Shown here piece after piece: positions 33,144 through 41,294 of a DNA stretch of 64,000 bases. Numbering within the stretch: the first letter of the stretch is position 1; the number at the start of each line of letters is the position of its first letter. Both the position numbers and the translations under genes were made by a program. Below the pieces are notes generated by a model. The model saw nothing but the letters and a program-made list of their open reading frames with translations. It was not told the origin of the DNA and made no database searches. The stretch comes from Janibacter alkaliphilus (GTDB lineage Bacteria; Actinomycetota; Actinomycetes; Actinomycetales; Dermatophilaceae), in NCBI RefSeq assembly GCF_013408565.1, contig NZ_JACBZX010000001.1, positions 3,162,001 to 3,226,000 of the forward strand. Reading direction: 5' to 3'.

Positions 33144-33910
33144 CGATCCTCCGTCACCCTCTGCCACCGCAGCCGGTGGCGTCCGTCGTGCTCGCTGATC
33201 TCGGTCTCCACGCCGAAGACCTCCCGGACCTGCTCCACGGTGACCACGTCGCCGACCGCGCCGGCGGCCACGACCTCGCCCCGGGAGAGCAGCACCGCGT
33301 CGTCGCCGTGGGCCACCGCCAGGTCGAGGTCGTGCAGCACCGCGACCGTCGTGATCGCCAGCGACCGCACCGTCTCCATGAAGCGCAGCTGCTGCCGCAG
33401 ATCCAGGTGGTTGGTCGGCTCGTCGAGGAAGAGCACCTCCGGCTGCTGGGCCAGCGCCCGAGCCAGCTGCACCCGCTGACGCTCGCCCCCGGACAGGGTG
33501 CTCCAGGCGCGTCCGGCCAGGTGCTCGGTCCCGGTCCGGGCCATCGCCTCGGCACAGGCCTGCTCGTCGCCCCGGCCCAGACCGCGCAGGCTGCGCCGGT
33601 GCGGGATCCGCCCCAGCGCCACCACCTGGTCCACGGTCAGCTCCAGACCGGTGCTCGGCTGCTGCTCGACCACCGCCACCCGCCGGGCCCGCTCCCGATG
33701 GGCGATGCCGTCCAGCCGCTGCTCGTCGTAGGTGACCTGGCCGGTGGTCGGCGTGCGCAGCCCGGCCAGCAGGTGCACCAGGGTGGTCTTGCCGGTGCCG
33801 TTCGGCCCGAGCACCGTGGTGAGGGCACCGGGGCGCACCGACAGGCTCGCGCCGGCGAGGATCGGCCGCTCGCCGACGCTCCACCCGAGCTCCTGGGCGA
33901 CGATCCTCAT
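33140..33910 (-). CDS. cobalamin/siderophore ABC transporter ATPase
   Basis: 256 residues, FecE/BtuD family. Walker A VLGPNGTGKTTLVHLLAGL near residue 35, Q-loop VVEQQPSTGLELTVDQVVALGR near 83, signature TLSGGERQRVQLARALAQQPEVLFLDEPTNHLD (C-loop and Walker B) near 140-170, and H-loop AVLHDLDLA. It overlaps the permease stop by ATGA. The riboswitch at the head of the operon makes a corrinoid the likely cargo rather than ferric siderophore. Confidence 0.93.
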   Translation of the reverse strand: MRIVAQELGWSVGERPILAGASLSVRPGALTTVLGPNGTGKTTLVHLLAGLRTPTTGQVTYDEQRLDGIAHRERARRVAVVEQQPSTGLELTVDQVVALGRIPHRRSLRGLGRGDEQACAEAMARTGTEHLAGRAWSTLSGGERQRVQLARALAQQPEVLFLDEPTNHLDLRQQLRFMETVRSLAITTVAVLHDLDLAVAHGDDAVLLSRGEVVAAGAVGDVVTVEQVREVFGVETEISEHDGRHRLRWQRVTEDR

Positions 33911-34950
33911 CCGCGCCTGGCCTGACGTCGCAGCAGCACGACGAGCAGCGGCGCCCCGAGCACCGCCGTCACCACCCCGACCGGGATCTCCTCGCCCTCG
34001 CGCACGGTGCGTGCCAGGGTGTCGGCCCAGACCATGAGCAGCGCCCCGGCCAGGGCGCTCAACGGCAGCAGCGCCCGGTGCGTCGGCCCGACGACGATCC
34101 GCACCAGGTGCGGCACGGTGAGCCCGACGAAGCCGATCGGCCCGACCACCGCGACCGTCCCGGCGGTCAGCAGCGCGGTGAGCACGAGCAGCGTCCACCG
34201 TGCCCGGGTGACCGGGATGCCCAGCGCCTGCGCCGAGACGTCGCCGAAGGCGAAGGCGTCCAGCACCCCGGCGGCCGCGACCAGCACGAGCACCGCCACG
34301 AGGCCGAGCACGAGCAGCGCCAGCGCCTGCGTCCAGCGCACCGAGGCGAAGGAGCCGAGGGTCCAGCTGAGCACCTGCCGGGCGAGGTCCCGCTCGCCGA
34401 AGACCATGATCGCCAGCGAGGTGAAGGCGCCGGCCAGCTGCGCGACGGCGACGCCGGCGAGGATCGTGCGGCTGGGCGGCAGGTCCCCGCCCCGGCCGGT
34501 CGCCATGGCCAGCACCAGGGCCAGGGCGACCAGGCCGCCGACGAAGGAGGCGAGCGTCATCGCCGCCGGCAGCGCCAGGCTGGAGAGCCCGACGCCGAAG
34601 ACGAGGACGAGCACCGCGCCGACGGCAGCGCCGCTGGAGATGCCCAGCAGGTAGGGGTCGGCGAGGTCGTTGCGGGTCAGGGCCTGCAGCACCACCCCGC
34701 AGAGGGCCAGCACCGCCCCGACCGCGGCGGTGGCCACGACGCGGGGCAGCCGCAGCTGCCACACGATGCGGTCGTCGATGGCGCTCACCCCGTCGCCGGC
34801 GACCAGGTGCATCCGGCGCAGCACCACCGCGGCGACGTCGGCCGGCGGCAGCCGGACCGAGCCGAGACCGACCGCGACGAGGACGCTGCCGAGCAGCAGC
34901 AGGGCGAGCACGACGGCCGGCACGGCCGCCCCGCGCACCCTCGGCGTCAC
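33907..34950 (-). CDS. cobalamin/siderophore ABC transporter permease
   Basis: 347 residues, FecCD/BtuC family, about ten membrane helices. Family stretches: RIVWQLRLPRVVATAAVGAVLALCGVVLQALTRNDLADPYLLGISSGAAVGAVLVL, and GPIGFVGLTVPHLVRIVVGPTHRALLPLSALAGALLMVWADTLAR, which includes the coupling helix. EEIPVGVVTAVLGAPLLVVLLRR ends the protein. The GTG at 34950 overlaps the binding-protein stop as GTGA; longer upstream frames have no support. Confidence 0.93.
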   Translation of the reverse strand: MTPRVRGAAVPAVVLALLLLGSVLVAVGLGSVRLPPADVAAVVLRRMHLVAGDGVSAIDDRIVWQLRLPRVVATAAVGAVLALCGVVLQALTRNDLADPYLLGISSGAAVGAVLVLVFGVGLSSLALPAAMTLASFVGGLVALALVLAMATGRGGDLPPSRTILAGVAVAQLAGAFTSLAIMVFGERDLARQVLSWTLGSFASVRWTQALALLVLGLVAVLVLVAAAGVLDAFAFGDVSAQALGIPVTRARWTLLVLTALLTAGTVAVVGPIGFVGLTVPHLVRIVVGPTHRALLPLSALAGALLMVWADTLARTVREGEEIPVGVVTAVLGAPLLVVLLRRQARRG

Positions 34951-35954
34951 GAGGCGTCGAGCTCGGCGAGCCCGTCGGACAGGCTCTGCGCCCCCTCGAC
35001 CATGGTCGCGCCCGGGGTGGCCTGGCTGTAGGTGATCTCCACGATCCGGTCCTGCTGCACCGCGTCCAGCTCGGAGAGCACCGGGTCGGACTCGAGGTGC
35101 TCCACCTTCTCCTCGGCGCTGGACCAGGCCGCGTCGGGGACGACGATGACGTCCGGCTCGGCGTCCACGACGTCCTCCCACGAGCCGTCCGCCCAGCCGC
35201 CCTCGAGGTCGGCGAAGATGTTGGTGCCGCCCACGGCGTCGATCAGCAGCTGCGGGCCCCCTTCGCCGGCCCCGACGAAGGGGGTGTCGTCGCCGGAGTC
35301 GTACCAGAGGATGTCCGTCCCCTCGCCGCTCGCCTGCTCGCGCACCTCGTCGAGCTGCTCGCGCTGGCCGTCGACGAGCTCGGTGGCGGTGTCCTCGACG
35401 CCGAAGATGGTGCCGACGGTCTCGATCTCGGACCAGACGTTCTCGAAGGTGGTCTCCGGCCGCTCCGCGTCGTCGCCGCAGCCGAAGGGGCTGAGGTAGG
35501 TGCCGATGCCGTCCTGCTCCAGCTCATCCTCGCTGGCCACCCCGTCGTCGGCGAAGGCGCTGCCGTAGGAGGCGTAGGCCAGGTCGGGCTCGACGGAGAG
35601 CAGCTGCTCCAGGCTGGGGTACTCCTCGGCCAGCACCGGGACGCTGTCGTAGGCCTCCTGCCACCGCGAGGAGACGCCGTCGTCGATGTAGGCGGTGCCG
35701 GCCATCCGGTCCTCGAGGCCGAGCGCCAGCATGACCTCGGTGGCGCCCTGGTTCAGGGTGACCGCAGCGGTCGGCGCCTCGTCCAGGGTCCGCTCCTGGC
35801 CGCAGCTGGTGTAGGTGACGGATCGGGCCGAGGCGTCCGAGGACGAGCCGTCCTCGCCCTCGGAGGGGGCACCGGCGCAGCCGGCCAGGGCGAGCGCGCA
35901 GGTCAGGGACAGCAGGGTGGCAGGGGTGCGTGGCAGCACGGTGCGTGGCAGCAC
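34947..35954 (-). CDS. cobalamin-binding ABC transporter lipoprotein
   Basis: 335 residues from the GTG at 35954, about 6 nt after a GAGAGAAG ribosome site. The leader carries a short tandem repeat (VLPRT-VLPRT, a 15-bp duplication) and ends in the lipobox LALAGC. The mature part is a class III (BtuF/FepB-like) binding protein: VTLNQGATEVMLALGLEDRMAGTAYIDDGV, YPSLEQLLSVEPDLAYASYGSAF and DAVGGTNIFADLEGGWADGSWEDVVDAEPDVIVVPD. A corrinoid ligand is inferred from the B12 riboswitch in the leader. Confidence 0.9.
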   Translation of the reverse strand: MLPRTVLPRTPATLLSLTCALALAGCAGAPSEGEDGSSSDASARSVTYTSCGQERTLDEAPTAAVTLNQGATEVMLALGLEDRMAGTAYIDDGVSSRWQEAYDSVPVLAEEYPSLEQLLSVEPDLAYASYGSAFADDGVASEDELEQDGIGTYLSPFGCGDDAERPETTFENVWSEIETVGTIFGVEDTATELVDGQREQLDEVREQASGEGTDILWYDSGDDTPFVGAGEGGPQLLIDAVGGTNIFADLEGGWADGSWEDVVDAEPDVIVVPDAAWSSAEEKVEHLESDPVLSELDAVQQDRIVEITYSQATPGATMVEGAQSLSDGLAELDAS

Positions 35955-36004
35955 AGAGGGCTTCTCTCTCTCGGAGCCTGGGTCGCGAGGCTCACCGACG
36001 GATG

Positions 36005-36155
36005 GACATGCGTCGGCAGGTCTTCGGACTCGAGATCGACCGCCCTCGGCGCCTTCCCGACCCCTTCGGGTCAGTGGCGTCGTGCCGAGGACGTCCCTCT
36101 TACCGCTGCGCGTCAGCTCCGGGTTCGCACCGGATTCCCTGGCACTCTCGTGCGA
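36005..36155 (-). ncRNA. cobalamin riboswitch
   Basis: On the minus strand, GCCAGGGAATCCGGTGCGAA leads to the core GAGCTGACGCGCAGCGGTAA. The B12 box GCCACTG lies at 36078-36072, followed by GGGAAGGCGCC and the closing GAAGACCTGCCGACGC. This is the standard adenosylcobalamin riboswitch layout. It lies in the leader of the importer operon, ending about 50 nt before the lipoprotein start. In actinobacteria such riboswitches mostly block translation or transcription when B12 is plentiful. Confidence 0.95.
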
Positions 36156-36162
36156 CCGACCC

Positions 36163-36181
36163 AGCGAGCATAGCGCTCGCT
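36163..36181 (-). promoter_or_regulatory. promoter of the B12 operon with overlapping dyad
   Basis: TATGCT (36167-36172, minus strand) is a good -10 box just upstream of the riboswitch. It lies inside the inverted repeat AGCGAGC-N5-GCTCGCT, so a repressor may add a second layer of control. Confidence 0.45.
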
Positions 36182-36292
36182 CAGACCGCGCCCGGCAGGA
36201 GGCCGAGCCAGCCACCCCTGGGTACCGCCCGTGTCTCCCAGCGCCCCAGGACCGCTTACGTCCGCCAGGACGGGTCGCGCTCGCGCCCGGGC

Positions 36293-36360
36293 GACAGTCC
36301 TAGGATTGTCTGCCCGGACCGGCCGCGCGCGCGGTCCAGGGCGACAGTCCTAGGACTGTC
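36293..36360. repeat. two CCTAGG-centred palindromes, 50 bp apart
   Basis: GACAGTCCTAGGACTGTC at 36343-36360 is a perfect 18-bp palindrome. The copy at 36293-36310 differs by one base, and both are preceded by GGGC. A GGACCG...GCGGTCC hairpin lies between. The site is between the 3' end of ileS (stop at 36380) and the promoter of the B12 operon, with no gene inside. Loopless palindromes in tandem look like protein-binding sites rather than a terminator. Confidence 0.8.
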
Positions 36361-36379
36361 GATCCCCGGGGCGCGAGGG

Positions 36380-39300
36380 TCAGGCGCGCTTGTCCAGGCG
36401 CACCCGCACCGTCTCGCCGCCGGCCAGCTCGGCCTGGACAACCCCGTCGCCGAGCGGCAGCACGTCGAGGTCGCCGGCCGAGCCGAACTGGACCGCCAGG
36501 GTCTCGTTCATCACGAGCGTCTGGTGGGCGACGACCGCCTCCCACACCCGGCCCGTGCCGGTCACGGTGAGGCTGATCCGGTCCGAGACGTCCAGCCCGG
36601 CCTGCTTGCGGGCGTCCTGCACGGCCCGGACGACGTCGCGGGCCAGGCCCTCGTCGGCGAGCTCCTCGGTGACCTCGGTGTCGAGGACGACGAAGCCGCC
36701 GCCGGGCAGCACCGCGGTCGCCCGCGCCCCGGAGCCGTCGTCCTCGGCGACCGCCTCGACGGTGTACTCCCCCTCGACGAGCGTGATCCCGCCGGCGGTG
36801 ACGGTGCCGTCGTCGGCGACCGACCAGTCGCCGGACTTGCTGCCCTTGATGGCCTGCTGCACCTGCTTGCCCAGCCGCGGCCCGGCCGCCCGGGCGTGCA
36901 CGGTGAGCCGCTCGCTGACGCCGAAGCCGGCCGCGGCCGGGTCGTCGAGGTCGAGCAGGCTGACCTGGCGCACGTTGACCTCCTCGGCGATCACCGTGCC
37001 GAGCTCGGCCAGCGCGGCCGCGCCGGGCACGACGACGGTGAGGTCGCGCAGCGGCAGCCGGGTGCGCAGCTGGTGCGCCTTGCGCAGCGAGGAGGCGACC
37101 GAGCAGACCTGCCGGGCGGTGTCCATGGCGACGACCAGCTCGTGGTCGGCCGGGTAGTCGGGCGGGTCCGGCCAGTCGGTCAGGTGCACCGAGCGCCCGC
37201 CGGTCAACCCGCGCCAGACCTCCTCGGTGACCAGCGGCAGCAGCGGCGCGGCCACCCGGCACAGCGTCTCCAGCGCGGTGTAGAGGGTGTTGCAGGCGTG
37301 CTCGGCCTCGGCCCGCGCCGCCTCGTCGCCGTCGGCCGCCCAGAACCGCTCCCGGCTGCGGCGGATGTACCAGTTCGTCAGCACGTCGGTGAAGCCGCGG
37401 GTGGCCTCGCAGGCGCCGGCGATGTCGTAGGCGTCCTGGCGAGCCTGGCTGTCCGCGACGTACTCCCCCAGCTTCGCCAGCAGGTAGCGGTCCAGCAGGT
37501 GCGGCGAGTCCGTGCTGAAGCGCGCCTCGTAGCCGGGGCCGTCCGGGCCGCCGAGCGCGTTGGCGTAGAGGCTGAAGAAGTACCAGGAGCTCCACAGCGG
37601 GATGAGCACCTGACGCACCCCTTCGCGGATGCCCTCCTCGGTGACGACGAGGTTGCCGCCGCGCAGGATCGGCGAGGACATGAGGAACCAGCGCATCGCG
37701 TCGGCGCCGTCCCGGTCGAAGACCTCCGAGACGTCCGGGTAGTTGCGCAGCGACTTGGACATCTTCTGCCCGTCGTTGCCCAGCACGATCCCGTGGCTGA
37801 TGCAGCTGGAGAAGGCCGGCCGGTCGAAGAGCGCGGTGGCCAGGATGTGCAGCGTGTAGAACCAGCCCCGGGTCTGCCCGATGTACTCGACGATGAAGTC
37901 GCCCGGGAAGTGGCTCTCGAACCAGTCCTGGTTCTCGAAGGGGTAGTGCACCTGGGCGTAGCTCATCGACCCGGAGTCGAACCAGACGTCGAGCACGTCC
38001 TCGACCCGGCGCATCGTGCTCTGCCCGGTCGGGTCGTCCGGGTTGGGCCGGGTCAGGTCGTCCACCCACGGGCGGTGCAGGTCCGGCTCGCCGTCGGCGG
38101 TCAGCGGCAGGCGGCCGAAGTCGCGCTCGATCTCCGCGAACGAGCCGTAGACGTCGGTGCGCGGGTGGTTCGGGTCGTCGGAGACCCACACCGGCACCGG
38201 CGAGCCCCAGAAGCGGTTGCGGGTGATCGACCAGTCCCGGGCGTTCTCCAGCCAGCGGCCGAACTGGCCGTGCTTGACGTGCTCGGGCACCCAGGTGATC
38301 TGCTCGTTGGCGGCCAGCATCCGCTCCTTGACCGCGGTGACCTCGACGAACCAGGACTCGACGCCCTTGTAGATGAGCGGCTGCCGGCAGCGCCAGCAGT
38401 GCGGGTAGGAGTGGTCGTAGGTCTCGTGGCGCAGCAGCACGGTGCCGGTGGTGACCCCGCCGGTGCCGGGCTGGTCGCTGCCGGCCCCCTTCGTCGTGGC
38501 CTTGAGGGCGTCGATGATCTGGCCGTTGGCCTCGAAGACCTGCAGGCCCTCGTAGTCGGCGACCGGCGCGGTGAAGCGGCCGTCCTTGCCGACCGGCATG
38601 ACCGCGGCGATGCCCTCGCGGTCGGTGACCTCCTTGTCCACCTCGCCGAAGGCGCCGGCGCTGTGCACCAGGCCGGAGCCGTCGGTGGTGGTGACCTCGT
38701 CGCCGCCGTCGACGACGCGGAAGGCGTGCTCGTGCCCGAGGTAGTAGCCGAAGGGCGGGGTGTAGGAACGCCCGAGCAGGTCGGCCCCGGTGTACCGGCC
38801 GAGCACCTCGAGCTCGGCGACGTCGCCGCCGGCGGCCAGCTCGCGGGCGTAGGCGGGCAGCCGGGCCTCGGCGAGCAGGTAGCGGGCGGTCTCCTCGGTG
38901 CCCGGGACCGGTCCCTCGACGACGACGTAGTCGATCTCGCGGCCGACCATCACCGCGAGGTTGCTCGGCAGGGTCCACGGGGTCGTCGTCCAGATCAGCG
39001 CCAGCGCCCCGTCGAGCACCGGGTCCTCGCCGGTCTCGGTCAGCCGCAGGCCGACGGTCACCGCGGGGTCCTGCCGCATCTGGTAGACGTCGTCGTCCAT
39101 CCGCAGCTCGTGGTTGCTCAGCGGCGTCTCGTCCTGCCAGCAGTACGGCAGCACCCGGAAGTCCTGGTAGATCAGGCCCTTGTCGAAGAGGCTCTTGAAG
39201 GCCCAGATCACCGACTCCATGAAGTCGGGGTTCATCGTCTTGTAGTCGTGGTCGAAGTCGACCCAGCGGGCCTGCCGGGTGACGTAGTCGCGCCACTCGT

Positions 39301-39739
39301 CGGTGTAGCGCATCACCGACGCGCGGCAGGCGTCGTTGAAGGTCTCGATGCCGAGCTCACGGATCTCGTCCGTGGTCTTCAGCCCGAGCTGGCTCATCGC
39401 CTCGAGCTCGGCGGGCAGCCCGTGGGTGTCCCAGCCGAAGCGCCGCTCGACCCGCTTGCCGCGCATCGTCTGGTAGCGCGGCACGACGTCCTTCACGTAG
39501 CCGGTGAGCAGGTGGCCGTAGTGCGGCAGACCGTTGGCGAAGGGCGGCCCGTCGTAGAAGACGAACTCGCCGTCCCGGTCCAGGCCGGGGTCGCGCTGCT
39601 CGACGGACGCGGCGAAGGTGCCGTCCTGGTCCCAGTAGCCCAGCACCGCCTCCTCGATCGCCGGGAAGCGCGGGCTGGCGGGGACGCCGGCGCTGCTGCC
39701 GGTGCCGGGGGTGACGTGGGAGACCTTGGGGTAGGTCAT
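36380..39739 (-). CDS. ileS: isoleucyl-tRNA synthetase (type 2)
   Basis: 1119 residues. Charges tRNA-Ile. The class I signature is [28 protein letters not shown] (HYGH at 73-76) and [42 protein letters not shown] and the editing domain ([14 protein letters not shown]) are intact. The sequence style is that of the eukaryote-like IleS2 subgroup, which in general tolerates mupirocin. Its C-terminal region has the IleS2-type extension and no zinc-finger Cys set at the end. ATG at 39739. Expression is under a T-box leader. Confidence 0.97.
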   Translation of the reverse strand: MTYPKVSHVTPGTGSSAGVPASPRFPAIEEAVLGYWDQDGTFAASVEQRDPGLDRDGEFVFYDGPPFANGLPHYGHLLTGYVKDVVPRYQTMRGKRVERRFGWDTHGLPAELEAMSQLGLKTTDEIRELGIETFNDACRASVMRYTDEWRDYVTRQARWVDFDHDYKTMNPDFMESVIWAFKSLFDKGLIYQDFRVLPYCWQDETPLSNHELRMDDDVYQMRQDPAVTVGLRLTETGEDPVLDGALALIWTTTPWTLPSNLAVMVGREIDYVVVEGPVPGTEETARYLLAEARLPAYARELAAGGDVAELEVLGRYTGADLLGRSYTPPFGYYLGHEHAFRVVDGGDEVTTTDGSGLVHSAGAFGEVDKEVTDREGIAAVMPVGKDGRFTAPVADYEGLQVFEANGQIIDALKATTKGAGSDQPGTGGVTTGTVLLRHETYDHSYPHCWRCRQPLIYKGVESWFVEVTAVKERMLAANEQITWVPEHVKHGQFGRWLENARDWSITRNRFWGSPVPVWVSDDPNHPRTDVYGSFAEIERDFGRLPLTADGEPDLHRPWVDDLTRPNPDDPTGQSTMRRVEDVLDVWFDSGSMSYAQVHYPFENQDWFESHFPGDFIVEYIGQTRGWFYTLHILATALFDRPAFSSCISHGIVLGNDGQKMSKSLRNYPDVSEVFDRDGADAMRWFLMSSPILRGGNLVVTEEGIREGVRQVLIPLWSSWYFFSLYANALGGPDGPGYEARFSTDSPHLLDRYLLAKLGEYVADSQARQDAYDIAGACEATRGFTDVLTNWYIRRSRERFWAADGDEAARAEAEHACNTLYTALETLCRVAAPLLPLVTEEVWRGLTGGRSVHLTDWPDPPDYPADHELVVAMDTARQVCSVASSLRKAHQLRTRLPLRDLTVVVPGAAALAELGTVIAEEVNVRQVSLLDLDDPAAAGFGVSERLTVHARAAGPRLGKQVQQAIKGSKSGDWSVADDGTVTAGGITLVEGEYTVEAVAEDDGSGARATAVLPGGGFVVLDTEVTEELADEGLARDVVRAVQDARKQAGLDVSDRISLTVTGTGRVWEAVVAHQTLVMNETLAVQFGSAGDLDVLPLGDGVVQAELAGGETVRVRLDKRA

Positions 39740-39764
39740 GCTCGGGCCGCTCCATCGGGTCGTG

Positions 39765-39945
39765 CTCGTGCCGGTCTGCACGAGGACGACCCGCGCCGGG
39801 AGGCGCGGGGCCGCGGTACCACCTCGCTTGTCGCCGGCCCTGGGTCCGGCGACCACTGTTGGTCGAAGGCGGTGACGGGCCCACCCGTCCGGGTCTAGTG
39901 AGGCCGACCGACCCTTCGATCGTCGACCCGTTCTTCCGGAGGCTC
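39765..39945 (-). ncRNA. ileS T-box riboswitch
   Basis: On the minus strand, the T-box sequence GGTGGTACCGCGG (39811-39823) is perfect. Upstream, the CGGGTC...GACCCG stem encloses a specifier loop GACGATCGAAG whose ATC codon matches isoleucine. A stem III (GTCGCCGG...CCGGCGAC) lies between. Downstream CCCGCGCC-TCCC-GGCGCGGG is the alternative hairpin. Uncharged tRNA-Ile should pair with specifier and T-box to release ileS expression. The short stem I and lack of a U-run fit the translation-controlling actinobacterial ileS class. Confidence 0.95.
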
Positions 39946-39979
39946 GCCGCTGATGACGGCTCGAACGCCTGTGCCGGGG

Positions 39980-39985
39980 AGTCTA
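39980..39985 (-). promoter_or_regulatory. -10 box of the T-box/ileS transcript
   Basis: TAGACT on the minus strand. Transcription from about 39973 gives a leader of some 230 nt that contains the whole T-box. Confidence 0.45.
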
Positions 39986-40097
39986 CGGCGCGGGCGGCGG
40001 TGGCCGCCAACCGATACCGCAGCCGGCCGTGACGCACGAGGCGGCCGCGGCGGGGAGGCGGCGGGAGCCGGCCGACCGGCCCACGGCCCCGGGCGGG

Positions 40098-41294
40098 TCA
40101 GCCGCCGACGACGGCGATCGCCTGACGGGCGATCTCCAGCTCCTCGTCGGTGGGCACGACGAGCACCCGCACCGGCGAGCCCGGCGTGGCGATGTCCCGC
40201 GCGGCGCTCGAGCGTTCCTCGTTGGCCTGCTGGTCGAGCTCGATACCGAGCACCTCGAGGTCGGCCAGGGCGCGCTCGCGCACCTGCGGCGAGTTCTCCC
40301 CCACCCCGGCGGTGAAGACGACCGCGTCCACCCGGCCCAGCACCGCGGTGTAGCCACCGAGGTAGAGGCGCAGCCGGTGGCAGTAGACCTCCAGCGCGAG
40401 CTCCGCGTCGGCGTCCCCGGCCTCGGCGGCGGCGACGAGGTCGCGCATGTCCTGGTGGCCGCTGAGCCCGAGCACCCCGGAGCGCTTGTTGAGCAGGTCG
40501 TCGACATCGGCGACGTCCATCCCGGCGGTGCGCTCCAGGTGCAGCACGACCGCCGGGTCGATGTCCCCGCTGCGGGTGCCCATGACCAGCCCCTCCAGCG
40601 GGGTCAGACCCATCGAGGTCTCCACCGACTCCCCGCCGCGCACGGCGCAGGCGGAGGCGCCGTTGCCCAGGTGCAGCACGATGACGTTGGTCGCCTCCGG
40701 CTCCTGGCCGAGCAGCCGGGCGGCCTCGCGGGAGATGTAGGCGTGCGAGGTGCCGTGGAAGCCGTAGCGGCGGATCCGGTGCTTCCGGGCGACGTCGCGG
40801 TCGATGGCGTAGGTGTGCGCCGCAGCCGGCATGCTCAGATGGAAGGCGGTGTCGAAGACCGCGACGTGCGGAAGGTCCGGCAGCTGCTCGCGGGCCACCC
40901 GGATGCCGGCGGCGTTGGCCGGGTTGTGCAGCGGCGCCAGGTCGGCCAGCTCCTCGATGGTCGCCACCACCTCGTCGTCGATGGCCACCGAGCGGCCGAA
41001 GCGGGCGCCGCCCTGGACCACCCGGTGCCCGACCGCGACGAGGTCGAGCGTGCTCAGGTCCGGGCCGTAGGCGGCGAAGGCGTCGGTCATCGCCTCCATC
41101 GCCGCGGCATGGTCGGGCACCGCGACGTCGCGGGCGTGCCGCTCCCCGTCGACGGTGTGGGTCAGCCGACCGCCCTTCGGGTCGCCGACCCGCTCGATCA
41201 GCCCGACGGCGAGCGCCTCGGCCCGCTCGGCGTCGACCACCCGGTACTTCAACGACGAGCTGCCGGAGTTGATGACCAGCACCGGGGCGCTCAT
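40098..41294 (-). CDS. ackA: acetate kinase
   Basis: 398 residues. Converts acetyl phosphate plus ADP to acetate plus ATP. Signatures: VLVINSGSSSLKYRV at the N-terminus, VGHRVVQGG with catalytic Arg, FDTAFHLSMPAAAHTYAI, YGFHGTSHAYISREAARLL with His and Arg, LGNGASACAVRGGESVETSMGLTPLEGLVMGTRSGDIDP and VFTAGVGENS. It overlaps pta by ATGA and is the last step of the xfp-pta-ackA operon, so the shunt can yield ATP from sugar phosphate through acetyl phosphate. Confidence 0.97.
   Translation of the reverse strand: MSAPVLVINSGSSSLKYRVVDAERAEALAVGLIERVGDPKGGRLTHTVDGERHARDVAVPDHAAAMEAMTDAFAAYGPDLSTLDLVAVGHRVVQGGARFGRSVAIDDEVVATIEELADLAPLHNPANAAGIRVAREQLPDLPHVAVFDTAFHLSMPAAAHTYAIDRDVARKHRIRRYGFHGTSHAYISREAARLLGQEPEATNVIVLHLGNGASACAVRGGESVETSMGLTPLEGLVMGTRSGDIDPAVVLHLERTAGMDVADVDDLLNKRSGVLGLSGHQDMRDLVAAAEAGDADAELALEVYCHRLRLYLGGYTAVLGRVDAVVFTAGVGENSPQVRERALADLEVLGIELDQQANEERSSAARDIATPGSPVRVLVVPTDEELEIARQAIAVVGG

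Noticed and set aside
35930..39898. Long open frame of over 1300 codons on the plus strand opposite ileS
   Set aside because: Antisense shadow of ileS produced by GC-rich codons; no domain, biased composition, and ileS has a complete set of motifs.
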